NCBI GenBank assembly: GCA_030248065.1
Contig: JASAMV010003635.1
Span: 107,051 to 171,050 of the forward strand
DNA from: Rhynchonema sp. JSB1_4
Lineage: Eukaryota; Nematoda; Chromadorea; Monhysterida; Xyalidae
Direction of reading: 5' to 3'
Length of the DNA stretch: 64,000 nt
The position numbers and the translations under genes were made by a program. Positions within the stretch are counted from its first letter, which is position 1. The number at the start of each line of letters is the position of its first letter. Under the pieces are notes generated by a model. The model was not told the DNA's origin. It did no database searches and worked only from the letters and a program-made list of their open reading frames with translations. Shown piece after piece: positions 1-11,570 of the stretch.

Positions 1-295
1 GCGCTTTTGTGATTGACAAAGCCCAGGGCGCCATTGCAGTCGGGCATTATGGGCCGAAACTGTCATGTAACCTTGTGACAGTGTTTATTATACGCTCATC
101 AATGTCAGCAAGGACACACTATCAATATCGGGTCAGGAACGTACTACGTCAACATAAGCTTCTATTTCTTCAGGTGAATTTGACAAAAAAAAGTAACCTC
201 GCTATTTACAGTGACAAGCCGACTAAAAGCTGAAAAATATATGCCGGGCAGGAAAGAGTGTTTAGCGACCAAGAAATGTTCTAAAGCAGATCAAA

Positions 296-526
296 GGGTG
301 ATATTTTCGAAACGGTGTAAAGGTCAGTTGGGTTGGGTGTAAAGGTCGGTGGAAAGCTCGGTCGACAGCTCAGTGTGATAGACCTCGGTGTAAACTTGAA
401 ACATTCCACGTTAATAACAGGCAATGTTTCACGTTTACACCGAGCTACGCCGACCGAGCTTTCGACCGAACTTTACGCTGACCTTTACGCCCAACTGACC
501 TTTACACCGTTTCGAAAATTCCACCC
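296..526. repeat. Palindromic MITE, copy 1 (TTCGAAACGGTGTAAAGG family)
   Basis: The ends are inverted copies of GGGTG(A/G)(T/A)ATTTTCG followed by AAACGGTGTAAAG, and most of the element can fold on itself. A second copy lies at 20670-20878 between exons of a Kelch gene. The flanking direct repeat is not clear (perhaps 3 bp), so the superfamily is left open. No coding capacity is seen. Confidence 0.75.
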
Positions 527-805
527 AAAATCATAATCAGTCAACATAACGATGCGATTTATCATCTTTTGTGCAAAGCACGAACACACAGTGCACAGTG
601 AACATAGATGTTGCTAAAAAGGAGCATTAGCAATGAAATATGAGCATGTTTTAGAAAAGGACACCGAACAACTTGGGGGAGGCCTTTGTAGGGGGCTTCT
701 ATTTGTCAGTCATGCTCTGAGAGGGGGCTTCTATCAGAGGGAACTTCTATTAGGCGGGGGGCATCTGTTAGAGGAAATACGGCACATGGTACAGTAAATG
801 TCCAA

Positions 806-1320
806 TTTCGTTGCCTCATGCATTTTTACGGACGCAGGGAAACTCCCGTTCGAAGTCGAGGCAGGTATTGGTCGCACAATGACTAAATCAGAATTCATCT
901 ACCCTGATCTCCAGGTTCAACCTTAACCACTATGCTACTTGTATTTTTGACAAAACATTTTCAGCTAAACATAATCAAGCAGATCAACCACGTTGCCGCA
1001 GGTCTGAAACATTCTCTTTACTACATACCTTGTGTGCGATCACGCAACGCAACGTCATTGCCCCGTCACTTTCCCTCTTCACGATTCAGGAAAAAAATTT
1101 GACCAATTCTTATATAGTCATTGTGCGACCAATAACAAGCTCAACACACAGTCAACAAGCCACGCAGCTGGCTCGTGTGCGTTTCGAATGTTTCAAGTCA
1201 CACATAAGCTGTGTGTGGCAGCTGCGTGGCTTTTTGACTGCGTGTTGAGCTGGTTGCCTGCCTCGACTTCGAACGGGAGTTCACCCGCGTCTGTAAAACT
1301 GCGTGAGGCAACGAAATTAG
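806..1320. repeat. Nested inverted-repeat elements
   Basis: Three layers of inverted repeat are visible. The outer arms are at about 808-866 and 1256-1316 (CGTTGCCTCA...TGAGGCAACG). A middle element with ends GGTCGCACAATGAC spans 870-1130. An inner foldback at about 1137-1250 has arms around CTCAACACACAGTCAA. The middle element recurs at about 11773-12611, where it carries a further insertion. Short ORFs here are shadows of the repeats. Confidence 0.7.
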
Positions 1321-1654
1321 AAACTTACTATAGGTCTGAATTTGGTGGGTGTGGTGGGTCAAAAAACCATTTTTATCCAGTGCTTGCTTCTGTTTTGGAA
1401 ACCCATTTTTATGTGCCTTGTTCGAAAGTTGTCTTTTGAGAAGGATTACAGCCGAGATTCTATCACACCGGACTTTTTATACAGGGGCATAGGCCCGACC
1501 AGTTGACCAGTGCTCAACTTCAGGCTAAAGCCTAAGCCTGGTACAAATGTAAGCCTAGGCCTAACACTAACCGACTAACCACAACCCCAACCTCAATTCT
1601 AACTTTCAAGCCTACTTCCCATAAACACGACAAGTGCATGGGTGACTTGGGATG

Positions 1655-1987
1655 TATAGTTCAGCCACGAACTCATGAGACGACTTTTTTTGAAATTGGC
1701 TTGTGCGGATCCAACAATGTTCCGGTTCCACGTATTTCGGAAATGAAAGAAAGAGAAACGCACGTATTTTTTAAAAACCCCCTTCCCCCCCCCGTCATTC
1801 CCCCTTTTCCCCCCAACACTTAAACCTTCCCTTCCCCAACCCCCCCCAACTCTCCCCCCCACTCTTCTCCTCCCCCCCCCCCCCTCCCTCTTTTTTTTTT
1901 TAAAACACGTGTGTATCTGGAGCATTTTTGAATGCGGCCAAGCAAGCTTGAAAAAAAGTCGTCTCATGAGCTGGTGGATGGACTATA
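1655..1987. repeat. TA-flanked MITE, TATAGTCCA family, copy 1
   Basis: Inverted ends TATAGT(T/C)CA(G/T)CCACGA and CTCATGAGACGAC face each other, with TA at both outer edges. The centre is C-rich low-complexity DNA (about 1780-1890). A related copy lies in an SPT16 intron at 57530-57891, and a relative with the same TATAGTCCAAC terminus abuts LITAF exon 2. Confidence 0.7.
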
Positions 1988-3190
1988 CTGTAAAACCTAA
2001 ATAGAAGGGGCTGTATTAATCACTGACCCCATTTTGGGGCCTCATTCCGGGGAGGGGCTCTATACCTGGTGGGGCTTCATTTTTAATCACTGCCCCGAAT
2101 CTGAAAAAATTGTTCCCAGGATTACACCCAAAACTGGATTTGAAGGGGGTTTATTGGCTAATATTCTCATTTATTGGTATCTGTTCATAAAAAAAAACGA
2201 ATAACAAACGTGCATACCTGTGTACAACTGTCAAGCCTTTAATACCATAATGTATAGGGGATTTCATGTAAGGGGCTCTATTCCCGGGCTCTATTAATCA
2301 CTGACCCCTTTTAGGGGGCTATATTCCGGGGGCTTTATTTAGGATTTTTGGGTAGTGAACTCACACTCAGCTTACATACCAGCGTAACTTTTTACGGTCT
2401 CCTTTCCAACTCAGGCATCCACTGTGTGGAGGAAGGCTTTACCGGCTGCAGACGTTTAGTCCCCCCAGGCCCAGAGGTCGCCGCAATCACGCACCACGAG
2501 CGGAGCGACTATACCGTATTGTCGGAAATAGAACGCCCTGACCCCCATTAATTTAACCCCACCTAAATGGCTCGAAATCAAAACTAGAACCCCCGATTAA
2601 TTGACCCCCCATAAATAAAATAAATAAAATTTAAATATAATAATTTAATTTAATAATTGCTTTAATATAAAAGCAAATAAAATTTGAAATTTGAAATAGA
2701 ACCCCACCCCCAACGTACCACAGATTAGTGGTATGGTAAGGCTGTGTTGTTGTGTCAAACGTTGTTTAAGCTTGCGTACACAACAGAATACTTTTTAACA
2801 GAACAGCTTTTTAAGCATAATTGCCGCTGTTAAAGTTAGAAAATACCGAAAACAAGGCGTTTTAATGGGCATTATTAACAATAATTTTTTTCGTCGGGGG
2901 GCCAAGGCCAAATGAAAAATATACCCCCATCCCATAAATGACCCCCCATAAATTGAACCCCCAAAATGACCCCAGTGAAAAAATAGATCCCCCGGGTTCT
3001 ATTTCCGACAATACGGTACGGTAAAAACCAAGGTAAATAGAAGGGGGCTCTATTAATTCACTGACCCCATTTTGGGGGCTCTGGTACGGGGGGGGGCTCC
3101 ACCGTAAAAACCTAAATAAAAGGGGGGCCCTATTAATTCACTGACCCCATTTGGGGGAGGGGCCCTATTACGGGGGGGCTCTATTCCGGG
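1988..3190. repeat. Stack of TA-class elements (GGGGCTCTATTAATTCACTG motif)
   Basis: Several copies of the motif built on CTAAATAGAAGGGGGCTCTA and TTAATTCACTGACCCC occur here, alternating in orientation. The embedded element 2514-3016 has clean CCGTATTGTCGGAAATAG inverted ends on TA. The rest is truncated or overlapping copies and no gene is seen. Confidence 0.65.
2514..3016. mobile_element. Tc1/mariner-like MITE in TA target
   Basis: The 20-bp terminus CCGTATTGTCGGAAATAGAA appears inverted at the other end, and both ends abut TA (2512-2513 and 3017-3018). At 503 bp with no transposase it is non-autonomous. Assignment to the Tc1/mariner group rests on the TA duplication only. Confidence 0.75.
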
Positions 3191-3630
3191 CAGTGCTGTG
3201 GCTGGGGGGGGGGGGGGGGGGGGGGGGGCCCCCCCCCTACCCTACCCGCCCCGGCCTGGTACGCTACCCCCCTACCCGCCCCGCTCTGGTACCCTACCCC
3301 CTACCCGCCCCGCCCTGGTACCCTACCCGCCCCGATTTTTACCCCCAAAATGCCCATTTTTTGGTCAAAAATGCCCAAATTTCGACCGAAAACCCTAAAA
3401 AGCGCAAAAAATTTCGCGCTGCGCGCGATATATGCACTTTTTAGTACATAAAAACAGGCACCCGGAAAAACTTGTGTTGTACCCTACCCGCCCCGAAAAA
3501 TCTTCCCCCCCCCCCCCCCCCAAACCGGATTCCCCCCCCCCCCAAAATCCCAGGTACACTACCCCCCTACCCGCCCCGATTTTTTCCACCTATGTACCCT
3601 ACCCGCCCCGCAAAAGTAGCCACAGCACTG
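3191..3630. mobile_element. hAT-like MITE, CAGTGCTGTGGC family
   Basis: Ends CAGTGCTGTGGC / GCCACAGCACTG are flanked by the perfect 8-bp repeat ATTCCGGG (3183-3190, 3631-3638). The subterminal word GGTACCCTACCCGCCCCG is repeated several times near each end in inverted orientation. The target is itself a repeat (the CTATTCCGGGG motif of the TA-class elements). The same word recurs around 42610-42690. Confidence 0.85.
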
Positions 3631-3686
3631 ATTCCGGGGGCCTCTATTAATTCACTGGCCTCTTTTTGGGGGGCTCTATTCCGGGG

Positions 3687-4089
3687 CAGTGTAGTTCCTG
3701 GGGGGGGGAGGGGGGACCCCCCCTCGGGTACGTCTGTTCCCCCTCCGAGGTACGCCTGCCCCACTGTTCCCCCTCCGGGTACGTCTGCTCCCCCAATTTT
3801 TTCCTAAAATGGGCAAATTTAGGCCTAAAATAGGCATTTTTAGGCCAAAAATAGGTAAACTTTAGGTGAAACCTCCAAAAAAACGCCAAAATACCCTTTT
3901 TATAGGGGATTTTTCGCAAAAGAAGGCAAAAATAGTCCAATTTTTCGACCTCAAAAAATGACTTTTTTCCGTCCCCCCCCCCAAATTGGGACTTCCCCCC
4001 CCCTACCCCCACCAGGTAGGTACGTCTGTTCCCCCTCCGAAAATAGTGGAGGGTACGTCTGTTCCCCCTCCGGACCAGGAACTACACTG
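3687..4089. mobile_element. hAT-like MITE, CAGTGTAGTTCC family (GTACGTCTG word)
   Basis: Starts CAGTGTAGTTCCTGG and ends CCAGGAACTACACTG. Words of the form GTACGTCTGTTCCCCCTCC lie inside both ends. The flanking 8-mers do not match, so one end may have been replaced by a neighbouring element. Confidence 0.75.
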
Positions 4090-4990
4090 GTAGGTAGGTA
4101 GATTGACGCGCCATCCTGATACAGTACGTAAGTCGCCGCCCCGGCTGGTACAGTTGTAAGTATAATTTTTGGCTCAAAATGCTTTAAAATCGGTATTTTT
4201 CACTCCATAACAGGCGAAAAATCGCGCGAAATTAGCGCTTAAGACCAGAGGTCGCAATCGGGCCGGCCCGAGCTCGGGCCGGGCCGGGCCGCGATTTTGG
4301 GCTTTTGGCTCGGGCCGCGCCGGGCCGGGCCGGAGATTTGGACGGTCGGGCCGGGCCGGGGGGGGGATGGGGGGGATTCCCCCCTAAGGAGTAGGTACCT
4401 TGCAACCACCCCTTGGGGGGGATGGGGGGAAGGGTAGGTACCTTGCAAGTTGCCGGGTTGTGTCGGGTGTCGGGTTGGGTGTCGGGTGTCGGGTTTTTTC
4501 CAAAAACTAGATGTCGGGTGTCGGGTTTTTTTGGAACTGTCGGGTGTCGGGTGTCGGCTTTTTTTCTCAAATGTCGGGTGTCGGGTATTTTCAGATGTCG
4601 GGTGTCGGGTGTCGGGTACCCCCCGACCTCTAACCCTACTTGCAACCACCCCGGAGGGTACCTTGCAACCATCAATTTATGGTTTTTATAGGTAAAAATG
4701 GGTGTTTTTCGACCTCAAAACCCCAAAAATCGCGCGCTCCGCGCGCAAACCTCCATATAATAGGTATTTGAGGCAAATTGCCGGCCAAAATGCAAAAAAG
4801 TACCATTTTTTCGGCCAAATTTGCAGTATAATGCATGCAAAAAACACCCTTTTTTCGGACCTCAGGGGTACCTTACCTTGCAACCTCCCGGAGGCTGGGT
4901 AGGGGGGTACCTTGCAACCATCTGGGTCCATCCCCCCCAAGGGTACCTTGCAACCATTTGCCTGCCACTACACTGCTACCTACTGTACCG
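4090..4990. repeat. Overlapping hAT-like fragments, (GGGCC)n and (GGTACCTTGCAACCA)n words
   Basis: 4240-4355 is a GGGCC-rich array with the start of a CAGAGGT terminus. From about 4380 to 4980 the word GGTACCTTGCAACCA recurs near both ends of an element whose right end, CCTGCCACTACACTG, equals the terminus of the 7726-8593 element. A palindrome CGCGCGCTCCGCGCGC lies at 4731-4746. The ORFs here are repeat translations. Confidence 0.65.
4450..4638. mobile_element. Short hAT-like MITE with (GTGTCGG)n words, damaged 5' end
   Basis: Ends CCCGACCTCTAACCCTA, followed by CTTGCAAC; the left flank is CTTGCAAG (7 of 8 match). The body is mainly repeats of GTGTCGG. The left terminus no longer reads TAGGGTTAG. 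Fuller copies are at 7824-8284 and 28793-29668. Confidence 0.65.
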
Positions 4991-5212
4991 TGCGTGAAAA
5001 AAAAAACACTTTTAGCTGTAAAAAAATAAGTTGAAAAAATAAGTTGCCGGTAATTTTTCTGGGAGTACCTAATTTATTTTCGAAAGTTACCCAGAAATTT
5101 AAAAAATAAATTCCCGGGCTCCGGAAACCAACCGTTTTTTTTTCGAAAAAAGACGGTTTTTTACAGTTGGTAGTTGGTCACTATTTACTGAAAAAAACTG
5201 GGGCTTTTTTGT

Positions 5213-5640
5213 CAAAAAGTACTAAAATTTTAAAATTTTTGACGGATTCGGCAAGCAAGTGTCTGGTGACTTGACTGATTGGAAAATACCGGGGCCGAGG
5301 CGAATACCAACGACGCTGCCGCTGTGGCAAATGGCAGCGCCGGCCGAATTCGCCGAAAACTTTTTCCGACCAATGGAAACATGCGCAAGCTGGAGCCCCG
5401 AGTGGCACCACATTGGACTACTGGCCTGCAAGGACAATGTGGGAAGGGGCGATCGTCCTCCTGAGCGGCTGGCCACCGCGGAAAAAGATGCGCTACGGAC
5501 ACAAAGATGGACGATCTAAAAGATTGCTTTCGGATTTTATGTCACACTATTCCGCACCGTCCGGTATTGCACCGTTGTACATTGTTGTGGCTCTGCCTGC
5601 GTACATTTAGTTTCTGATTGCACGTTGTCTGTGTCTGCCT
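5213..5640. other. Unassigned higher-GC stretch before a retroelement-like tail
   Basis: This block has less low-complexity sequence than its surroundings and has overlapping ORFs in several frames, but no domain is recognised. It directly precedes a repeated 3' tail (5708-5835), so it may be the degenerate coding end of a LINE. That is an inference from position only. Confidence 0.3.
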
Positions 5641-5707
5641 GTCCGTGATTTCGTCCACCTTCACCTTCTCACCCTTTCCTGTCCTGGTTTTGTATTTATG
5701 TTTCATT

Positions 5708-5835
5708 CCCGTAACTTGCACACCCTGTTTTTTATTTATTTTCATGTCGGTAACCTCCACACCCGGTCTTGTAATAATGCTTCTTTCACTTAATCTTCTT
5801 ATTTATGTATTATTGAGTTGGTGCCGACGCAATAA
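5708..5835 (+). repeat. LINE-like 3' tail, copy 1
   Basis: A near-identical sequence lies on the minus strand at about 63457-63595 inside an SPT16 intron. Both copies end at GTGCCGACGCAATAAA and differ upstream, which is the pattern of 5'-truncated retroelement copies sharing a 3' end. The autonomous parent is not visible. Confidence 0.55.
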
Positions 5836-6505
5836 ACAGCTAACAATGGGAAAAACCGCTTTTTTCCGAAAAAAACAGAAATAAACCGTTTTTTCCGGAG
5901 CCCGGTAATTTTCGAAAATAAATTACCCGGAAAAATTACCGGTAATTTATTTTTCCGAGAAAATGTGTTTTTTGGTCCGAATGGCGAAAACTTTTCTTTA
6001 GGTTTCGAACCTATGTTACAAAATCGTCTTAAAGAGGCCTAAAACAGCTGAAAGCGACCATTTCCGCACCGTGAAACACGCCGACGGGGTTTAACAAACC
6101 GCAAGCCAAGCAAAAATTGCTCAAAAATCGGTGCTTTTGACTTCGGAATTCCTTACACGTACAGGGTAAGGAATTATTATTATTCCGTATTTTTTGGTCA
6201 GATTGCGTGCTGGGCCTTGGTGCTTGGGTGGGTAAACTAGGTACCCTGCACCAGCTCCAAATGATACCGTGCAGGCCTGTACCACTATATTTATGCGTTT
6301 TGTGGGCAGAAATGGGTGTTTTTCGACCTCAAGGTACCAACAAATCTCTCGCCTCGCTCTAAACTCTGTATGTAATGGCCACTTCAGCCAAATTTCGACC
6401 AAAATCAAAGAAAGGGCCATTTTTCAGGGCCATTTTGCAGCAAAATTACATGCAAAAACACCATTTTTTCACATTCGATATGGTTTCCTCGCCTAACCCT
6501 GCAAC

Positions 6506-7015
6506 CAGGGTTGGGCAAAAAACGTTTTTTTCAAAAAATCGTTTTTTTAAAAAAAAACGTTTTTTTTAAAAAAACGTTTTTTTAAAACGCCCAGATGATC
6601 AAAATATGCCCCCAAAAAAATTGGAAAACGCTCATGTTGGGAAGAGAACCTGGTTAAATGAAGTAATTCTATGTGTTCTGAGGCAAAATAAACGGGTTTC
6701 AACCCTTTTCTAGCGAGTTGCTAAGATCCCATATCAGACTCGCATCGTGGGACCAACTTTGGCCGGGGTCATCACTGAAAGTCAAACTCCGTATATCGAC
6801 GTATCTCGACAAAGTAAAAATTGGTCGAAAATTTTTTGAAAAATGGGACAAAAAATTGACTTTCCTTGATAATCAGGGTACTTTCCCTGAAAAATCAGGG
6901 AAAATCAAGGAAATTCAGGATTTGAAAAAAAACGAAAAACGACCCAGGCGTTTTTTTTTTAAAAAAACGTCGTTTTTTTAAGAAAAAACGCCGTCGTTTT
7001 TTTTGCCCAACCCTG
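6506..7015. mobile_element. hAT-like MITE, CAGGGTTGGGC family
   Basis: Ends CAGGGTTGGGCAAAAAACG and GCCCAACCCTG are flanked by perfect CCTGCAAC (6498-6505, 7016-7023). The body has runs of A and T with ACGTTTTTTT words near both ends. Fragments related to its middle occur near 19340-19405. Confidence 0.85.
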
Positions 7016-7268
7016 CCTGCAACAGGGGGTAGGTGCTATGCACGCACCGCTACATGCTTAGCCCCCCTCAAGGGTGGCCTGCACCACTTGGTCTGCCAAT
7101 ACACTGGCAATGACCGAAACCGAAGTTCATTTGATGAATTGTTCTCAAATGACGATTGTTGTTTGAAAATTTTGTGTACAGTTACAGACAAAGAGATGGC
7201 ATCGCCACTGTGAATGGGTCCTGTTTTACTTACAGAAACCACCCACTAAACAGAACGAAATTTAACAG

Positions 7269-9918
7269 ATGGAAAGGCAAGCGAAAGAATATTATTTCAT
7301 AATATTTGGCTATCAAGACAATCCGATTTTTGAAGCCGAATACTCTTCGCAACCAAACAAAAAGGTAAGAGTGCACGTTTCTTAATCCTTGTGATCTGTT
7401 GCTGCTTGGTTGGTTTATTGCTCTCAATGACGCATAAAACCATGCACGTAAATTAGTGATAGAAGCACAGTTACAAGACCGGGTGGGACAATTACGGAAA
7501 TAAAAATTAGTTACAACACTGGATATAACAAAACTACAGCAAATAAAACCTACAAAAAGCGCCAAGGAGAGAGAAAGAGATCACGGACATCAGGACAGAT
7601 CACAGAACATGTTAATAGAAACTGAAAAGTATATGCATTAATCCTCGTCCTCTTCGTCCACGTCAAACGGCTATGCCGGGCTCAGAGGGCATATATTCAT
7701 CAGTCCATGTTGTCAACAGTCCAGACATAGTAGTGGCTGGGGGGGGTTACCCCCCTCTCAGTACTTACCTACCGCAAAACCCGAGGGGGGGTTGGGGGGG
7801 GTTGAGTACTTACCTCTCACAACTAGGGTTAGAGAGATGTCGGCTGTCGGGTGCCAAAAAAGTGTAGGTGTCGGGTGTCGGGTGCCTCCAGGTGTCGGGT
7901 GTCGGGTTTTTTGGGACCCGACACTTACGCTTCAAAACATCAGTTTTGCCGAGAAAAGAATTTTGAGAGATAATTTTCTCTGAACCAAATGTTTCCGAAG
8001 ACGCAGAATGTGTCATTTTGGTGTTTATTTTGTGTGAAAATACTTGAATTCAGTCACTTGATCCAAAAAATCGCACTAATAATGCGAAGGAGCAAAAATT
8101 TGCCTGTTTTTGGTCCAAAAACAGGTGTCGGGTGTCGGGTTTTTTCCAAAAACTAGATGTCGGGTGTCGGTTTTTTTGGAACTGTCGGGTGTCGGGTGTC
8201 GGCTTTTTTTCTCAAATGTCGGGTGTCGGGTGTTTCCAGATGTCGGCTGTCGGGTGTCGGGTACCCCCCCGACCTCTAACCCTACTCACAACTCCAAATC
8301 ATACCTCTCACAAGCAATTTTATACCTTTTTAAGGCAAAAATCGGTGTTTTTCGACCTTATTTTCCCAAAAATCGCGCGCTCCGCGCGAAAACCCACCCA
8401 TAATACCTATTTTTAGGTGATTTTCGGCGAAAATTTTGAAAAAGTACTATTTTTACCTCAATTTTTGCCCAAAATTGTAGCACAAAAACGGTGTTTTTTC
8501 GCCTTTTTGGGTGACCAAAATCATACCTCTCACGCTTCCGGTCCCAACCCCGCATCATACTTACCTCCCACACATGGGCCTGCCACTACACTGAGTCCAG
8601 AACAGATGGTGTGTTGATGATTGTCCGCCACATCCGTGTACCACCATTTAGCGACGTGGCTGGCGTCCCCAGGCTGACGTGAATGCGTATCGAGCGAGAC
8701 ATCGCCATATCCATCCCGTTGACCGCATCCGGACGCGGTGGCGATTGAGCCCATCTGTTGCTGCTCAATTGAACACATCACACCACCCCAAAACAATATC
8801 CTTGTACTGAGTGCAGTAATGTTTGTTTCTCCCTGCTTTCGCAGACGGACCGAGGCGCCAGGGCTCGTCAGTGCGAACGCCTCTGGCAAATTTGCCTCCA
8901 AAAAGCCTCCCAGCAGATCTCATTGCTGGGCTGTTGTAACATCACCGTGCGCAAACTCATAAACAGAGTTTCATCACATCTGTGCATAGCGGGGGCGGGG
9001 AGAGCCACTACAAGCAGTGCACACAGTGAAAGTGAAGTCACAATGTACTTGTCTTCGCAGCGTGACATCGATAACCGACATCTCAATCAATTTATCGCGC
9101 ACGCCGCGCTCGACCTGGTTGACGAACAGATGACGCTGCAACCGGCGATGCATCTGAAAATCGTGGACAAATTTAATGAGTGGTTCGTTTCGGCATTCGT
9201 CACCGCCGGAAGTTAGTGTCGAGAAACCTTCGTGTTCTCCAACTGCGTACGATGCGAAATCCGTGATCTGCTTCTGCTTTTAGAAATGCGATTTGTGATG
9301 CTGCATAATCAGAAAAACGACGATGGTATCAAGAACTTCTTTCAAGAGATGTACGAGACGTACATCAAAGTTGGTTCATCACTAGTGTTCGAACTAGATC
9401 TCGATATCGGAGGGTTTTTCGCTGCGAGGTCTCGTGCACAACACTACTGGCGCAGACGATTGTGCACCGAGTAACTTTCTTCTCGTCTCATTCTTACCTG
9501 CGCAAGAAATAGATAAACAATCATGAGGATAGGTCGAGGTCGATTAGCCTTTTCCTTGGTTCGAGGTTTTACTAAGCTTTTTCTTTCCAAGGATTTAATT
9601 AGGGTTTCAACGGTGTAAAATCCAATAATTTTCGATAAAGGCGAAATAACGAAAAATAGGAAAAGAAAAATGTCGAAGTTTTTGCTAATCTCGATCTCGG
9701 TCTCGATAAGAAAAGTTCGAGATCTCGATATGAGATCTCGTTCGAACACTATTCAGCACATATTCTGAGTTGCAATGGTGCGGAAGAAATTTACACTGAG
9801 CAGAAACTTCTTGTTTCAGTATTCCATGAATCCGTTCTACATCATCAACACGCCAATCAGATCTCCGGCATTCGAAAAGAAGTCGCAATTCTACAGCAAA
9901 AAGTTTTTGACCGGGTGA
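7269..9918 (+). CDS. TRAPPC2: TRAPPC2 / sedlin, trafficking complex subunit
   Basis: Four exons: 7269-7364, 9061-9211, 9284-9369, 9820-9918, giving about 143 aa (the family is about 140). Splice phases agree at every junction. TRAPPC2 is a longin-fold core subunit of the TRAPP tethering complexes in ER-Golgi traffic. Diagnostic segments are [18 protein letters not shown] in exon 1, [16 protein letters not shown] and [16 protein letters not shown] in exon 2, MRFVMLHN and [16 protein letters not shown] in exon 3, and [16 protein letters not shown] in exon 4. The start is the first ATG of exon 1 and leaves the usual short N-terminus. Donors include GTTAGT and GTTGGT. Intron 1 (1.7 kb) contains the nested transposons 7726-8593. 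Identification rests on strong family recognition across all exons. Confidence 0.93.
7726..8593. mobile_element. hAT-like MITE in TRAPPC2 intron 1 (CAGTGTAGTGGC family)
   Basis: Left end CATAGTAGTGGC, right end GCCACTACACTG, flanked by perfect AGTCCAGA (7718-7725, 8594-8601). Words built on TACTTACC and CATACCTCTCAC lie near both ends; a central palindrome CGCGCGCTCCGCGCG is at 8374-8388. A second MITE (7824-8284) is inserted in it. A copy without that insertion is at 50302-50711. Confidence 0.88.
7824..8284. mobile_element. hAT-like MITE, TAGGGTTAGAG family with (GTGTCGG)n words
   Basis: Ends TAGGGTTAGAG / CTCTAACCCTA are flanked by perfect CTCACAAC (7816-7823, 8285-8292). GTGTCGG words cluster near both ends in opposite orientation around a unique centre shared with 28793-29668. 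It is nested in 7726-8593, and the empty target is preserved near 50590-50625. Confidence 0.9.
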
Positions 9919-11570
9919 CTCTGATTGTAATCTAATGTCACTGTTAGAGTTATTCTTCCGGGTGCCTTTTTGTATTTTCATTTCATGCACTTGTATAAAA
10001 GGATTCAGTGCGGGGACCCCAGGTGTTCGAGGTGCGATGCGAAGTGTGCACAAAGCTGCACTGTGGTGAGTGACTTCTCGTTAACGCTAAAAAACGGATA
10101 TTTCCATCGTCGCAATGACCAGTATTTGGAAATCTGTGCAGCTTGAAAGTGTGATCCCCATCTGTGATTATTTGGGTAGCTCACCAGTGACGGGCAAGTG
10201 GACGATGGTAATCAAAATATGCGTTCTCGCTTGGCCTGTGGTGTTCGTTCCCACATTGCTCTCTGCCGCAGACCACATGCCTACCGTAATTTAGCGCAAG
10301 CACGTGGTGGCCGTCCACAAAGTGCGTATTACCTCCCCTTGTCCCAGCCTGTTTGTCCGCTGCCTATATCAAACCGGAATGCGCAACATTGTATCACGTC
10401 ACCGCGCACGTAATGTGCGTGTATGCTGAGCTCACGCGGGCGAAGTATTGATTTTGTTCCGTCCCTGGCATTTGTATCCACGCATAACTTTGCTGGTTGA
10501 TGTGCTGCCTTTGTGCTTGCGCGTAATACTGTATGTGTCGTTTCGTTGTTGTTACCCACTGTACAACTTTTTGGGGCTCATGAAATGAGCGCTCTCAGTT
10601 GCCTCATTGCATTTTGTTTATGCGTGGGTGCGTTTTCCTACCTCAGCCTGCTCTCTCTCCATCGTCGATTACTTGTGGGAATCGTCATCCACAATTGTCA
10701 GAATGGCTCCCAACAATTCTGTGTCAAAGTTCATGACCGGCGTATGCTCCGCTCACATATTCGCTGAAGCCTGTTGGCTGCAGCAGGAAGCCAATGAAGA
10801 CCACAAGCGATCTCGTTTGCGCGCGTACACGTGATGTGCCTTTGTTGTTGTGTCCCTTTGGTAACGTGCCGCACCGATGTCCCGCATATTATGCAGCAGA
10901 CAAACACGCGTCTTTCTTGTTTAGGGCGGGCTTAGGTTGAATCCGGAAATCGGAATCCGGAAATATTTCCGGAAAACGCATAACTTTTACATGCAAATTC
11001 TTGCGTTTTCCGGAAATTATTCCGGAGCCCAGAAATGTTTTGTATTTTTGCATGCGAATGATTTCCGGATTTTACCTAAATTCGCCCGCTTCTTTATTTT
11101 TAGATAGTACTAGACGGGACCCGTGCCTACGGCCCGGCTACAGCGCCGCGCCCGTGCCCCCCCCCCCCCCGAAAACCCGTTAGCTACCCAAAGCTACCCG
11201 TGAAAATTGACCCGTCCGCCCTTCCTAGGCATGGGGCCACAGACACGCAGACATACATACATATAGGCAAACTACGCCAACACGAGCCCGATTTCGCAGC
11301 TTGCAAAATAGTGAAACATTCTGACGTGGCTGCTGATTTGAGAAATGTTACACGTTGAAGAATAGAAAGTGGAGCATGATGATTTTCTCTTTCTATTCGT
11401 TTTGAATACACACCACCTTCGAAATCGGGCTCGTGTTGGTGTAGTTTGCCTTTACGTCTTCCTGTTTTAGTAGTATAGATTTCTCAATTTCCACAGCGAA
11501 AGAAAAACCAAGAATTGCAGATCTAATTTTATAGTCATCATAGTCATTCCGCGGTCAACCAATCGACAAG
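9919..11570. other. Intergenic region between TRAPPC2 and the LITAF gene
   Basis: No gene is recognised. It holds a foldback with CCGGAAA motifs at about 10925-11090 and a TA-flanked MITE at 11264-11452. The LITAF promoter should lie at its right end, but no clear TATA box is seen. Confidence 0.5.
11264..11452. mobile_element. TA-flanked MITE, CAAACTACGCCAAC family, copy 1
   Basis: Inverted ends CAAACTACGCCAACACGAG / CTCGTGTTGGTGTAGTTTG lie between TA dinucleotides. Other copies are at 35006-35201 and 37899-38076, both in introns of the transporter gene. About 190 bp with no coding capacity. Confidence 0.8.

Noticed and set aside
3687..4089. Perfect 8-bp target duplication for this copy
   Set aside because: The flanks TTCCGGGG and GTAGGTAG do not match; the right flank seems to belong to another truncated element.
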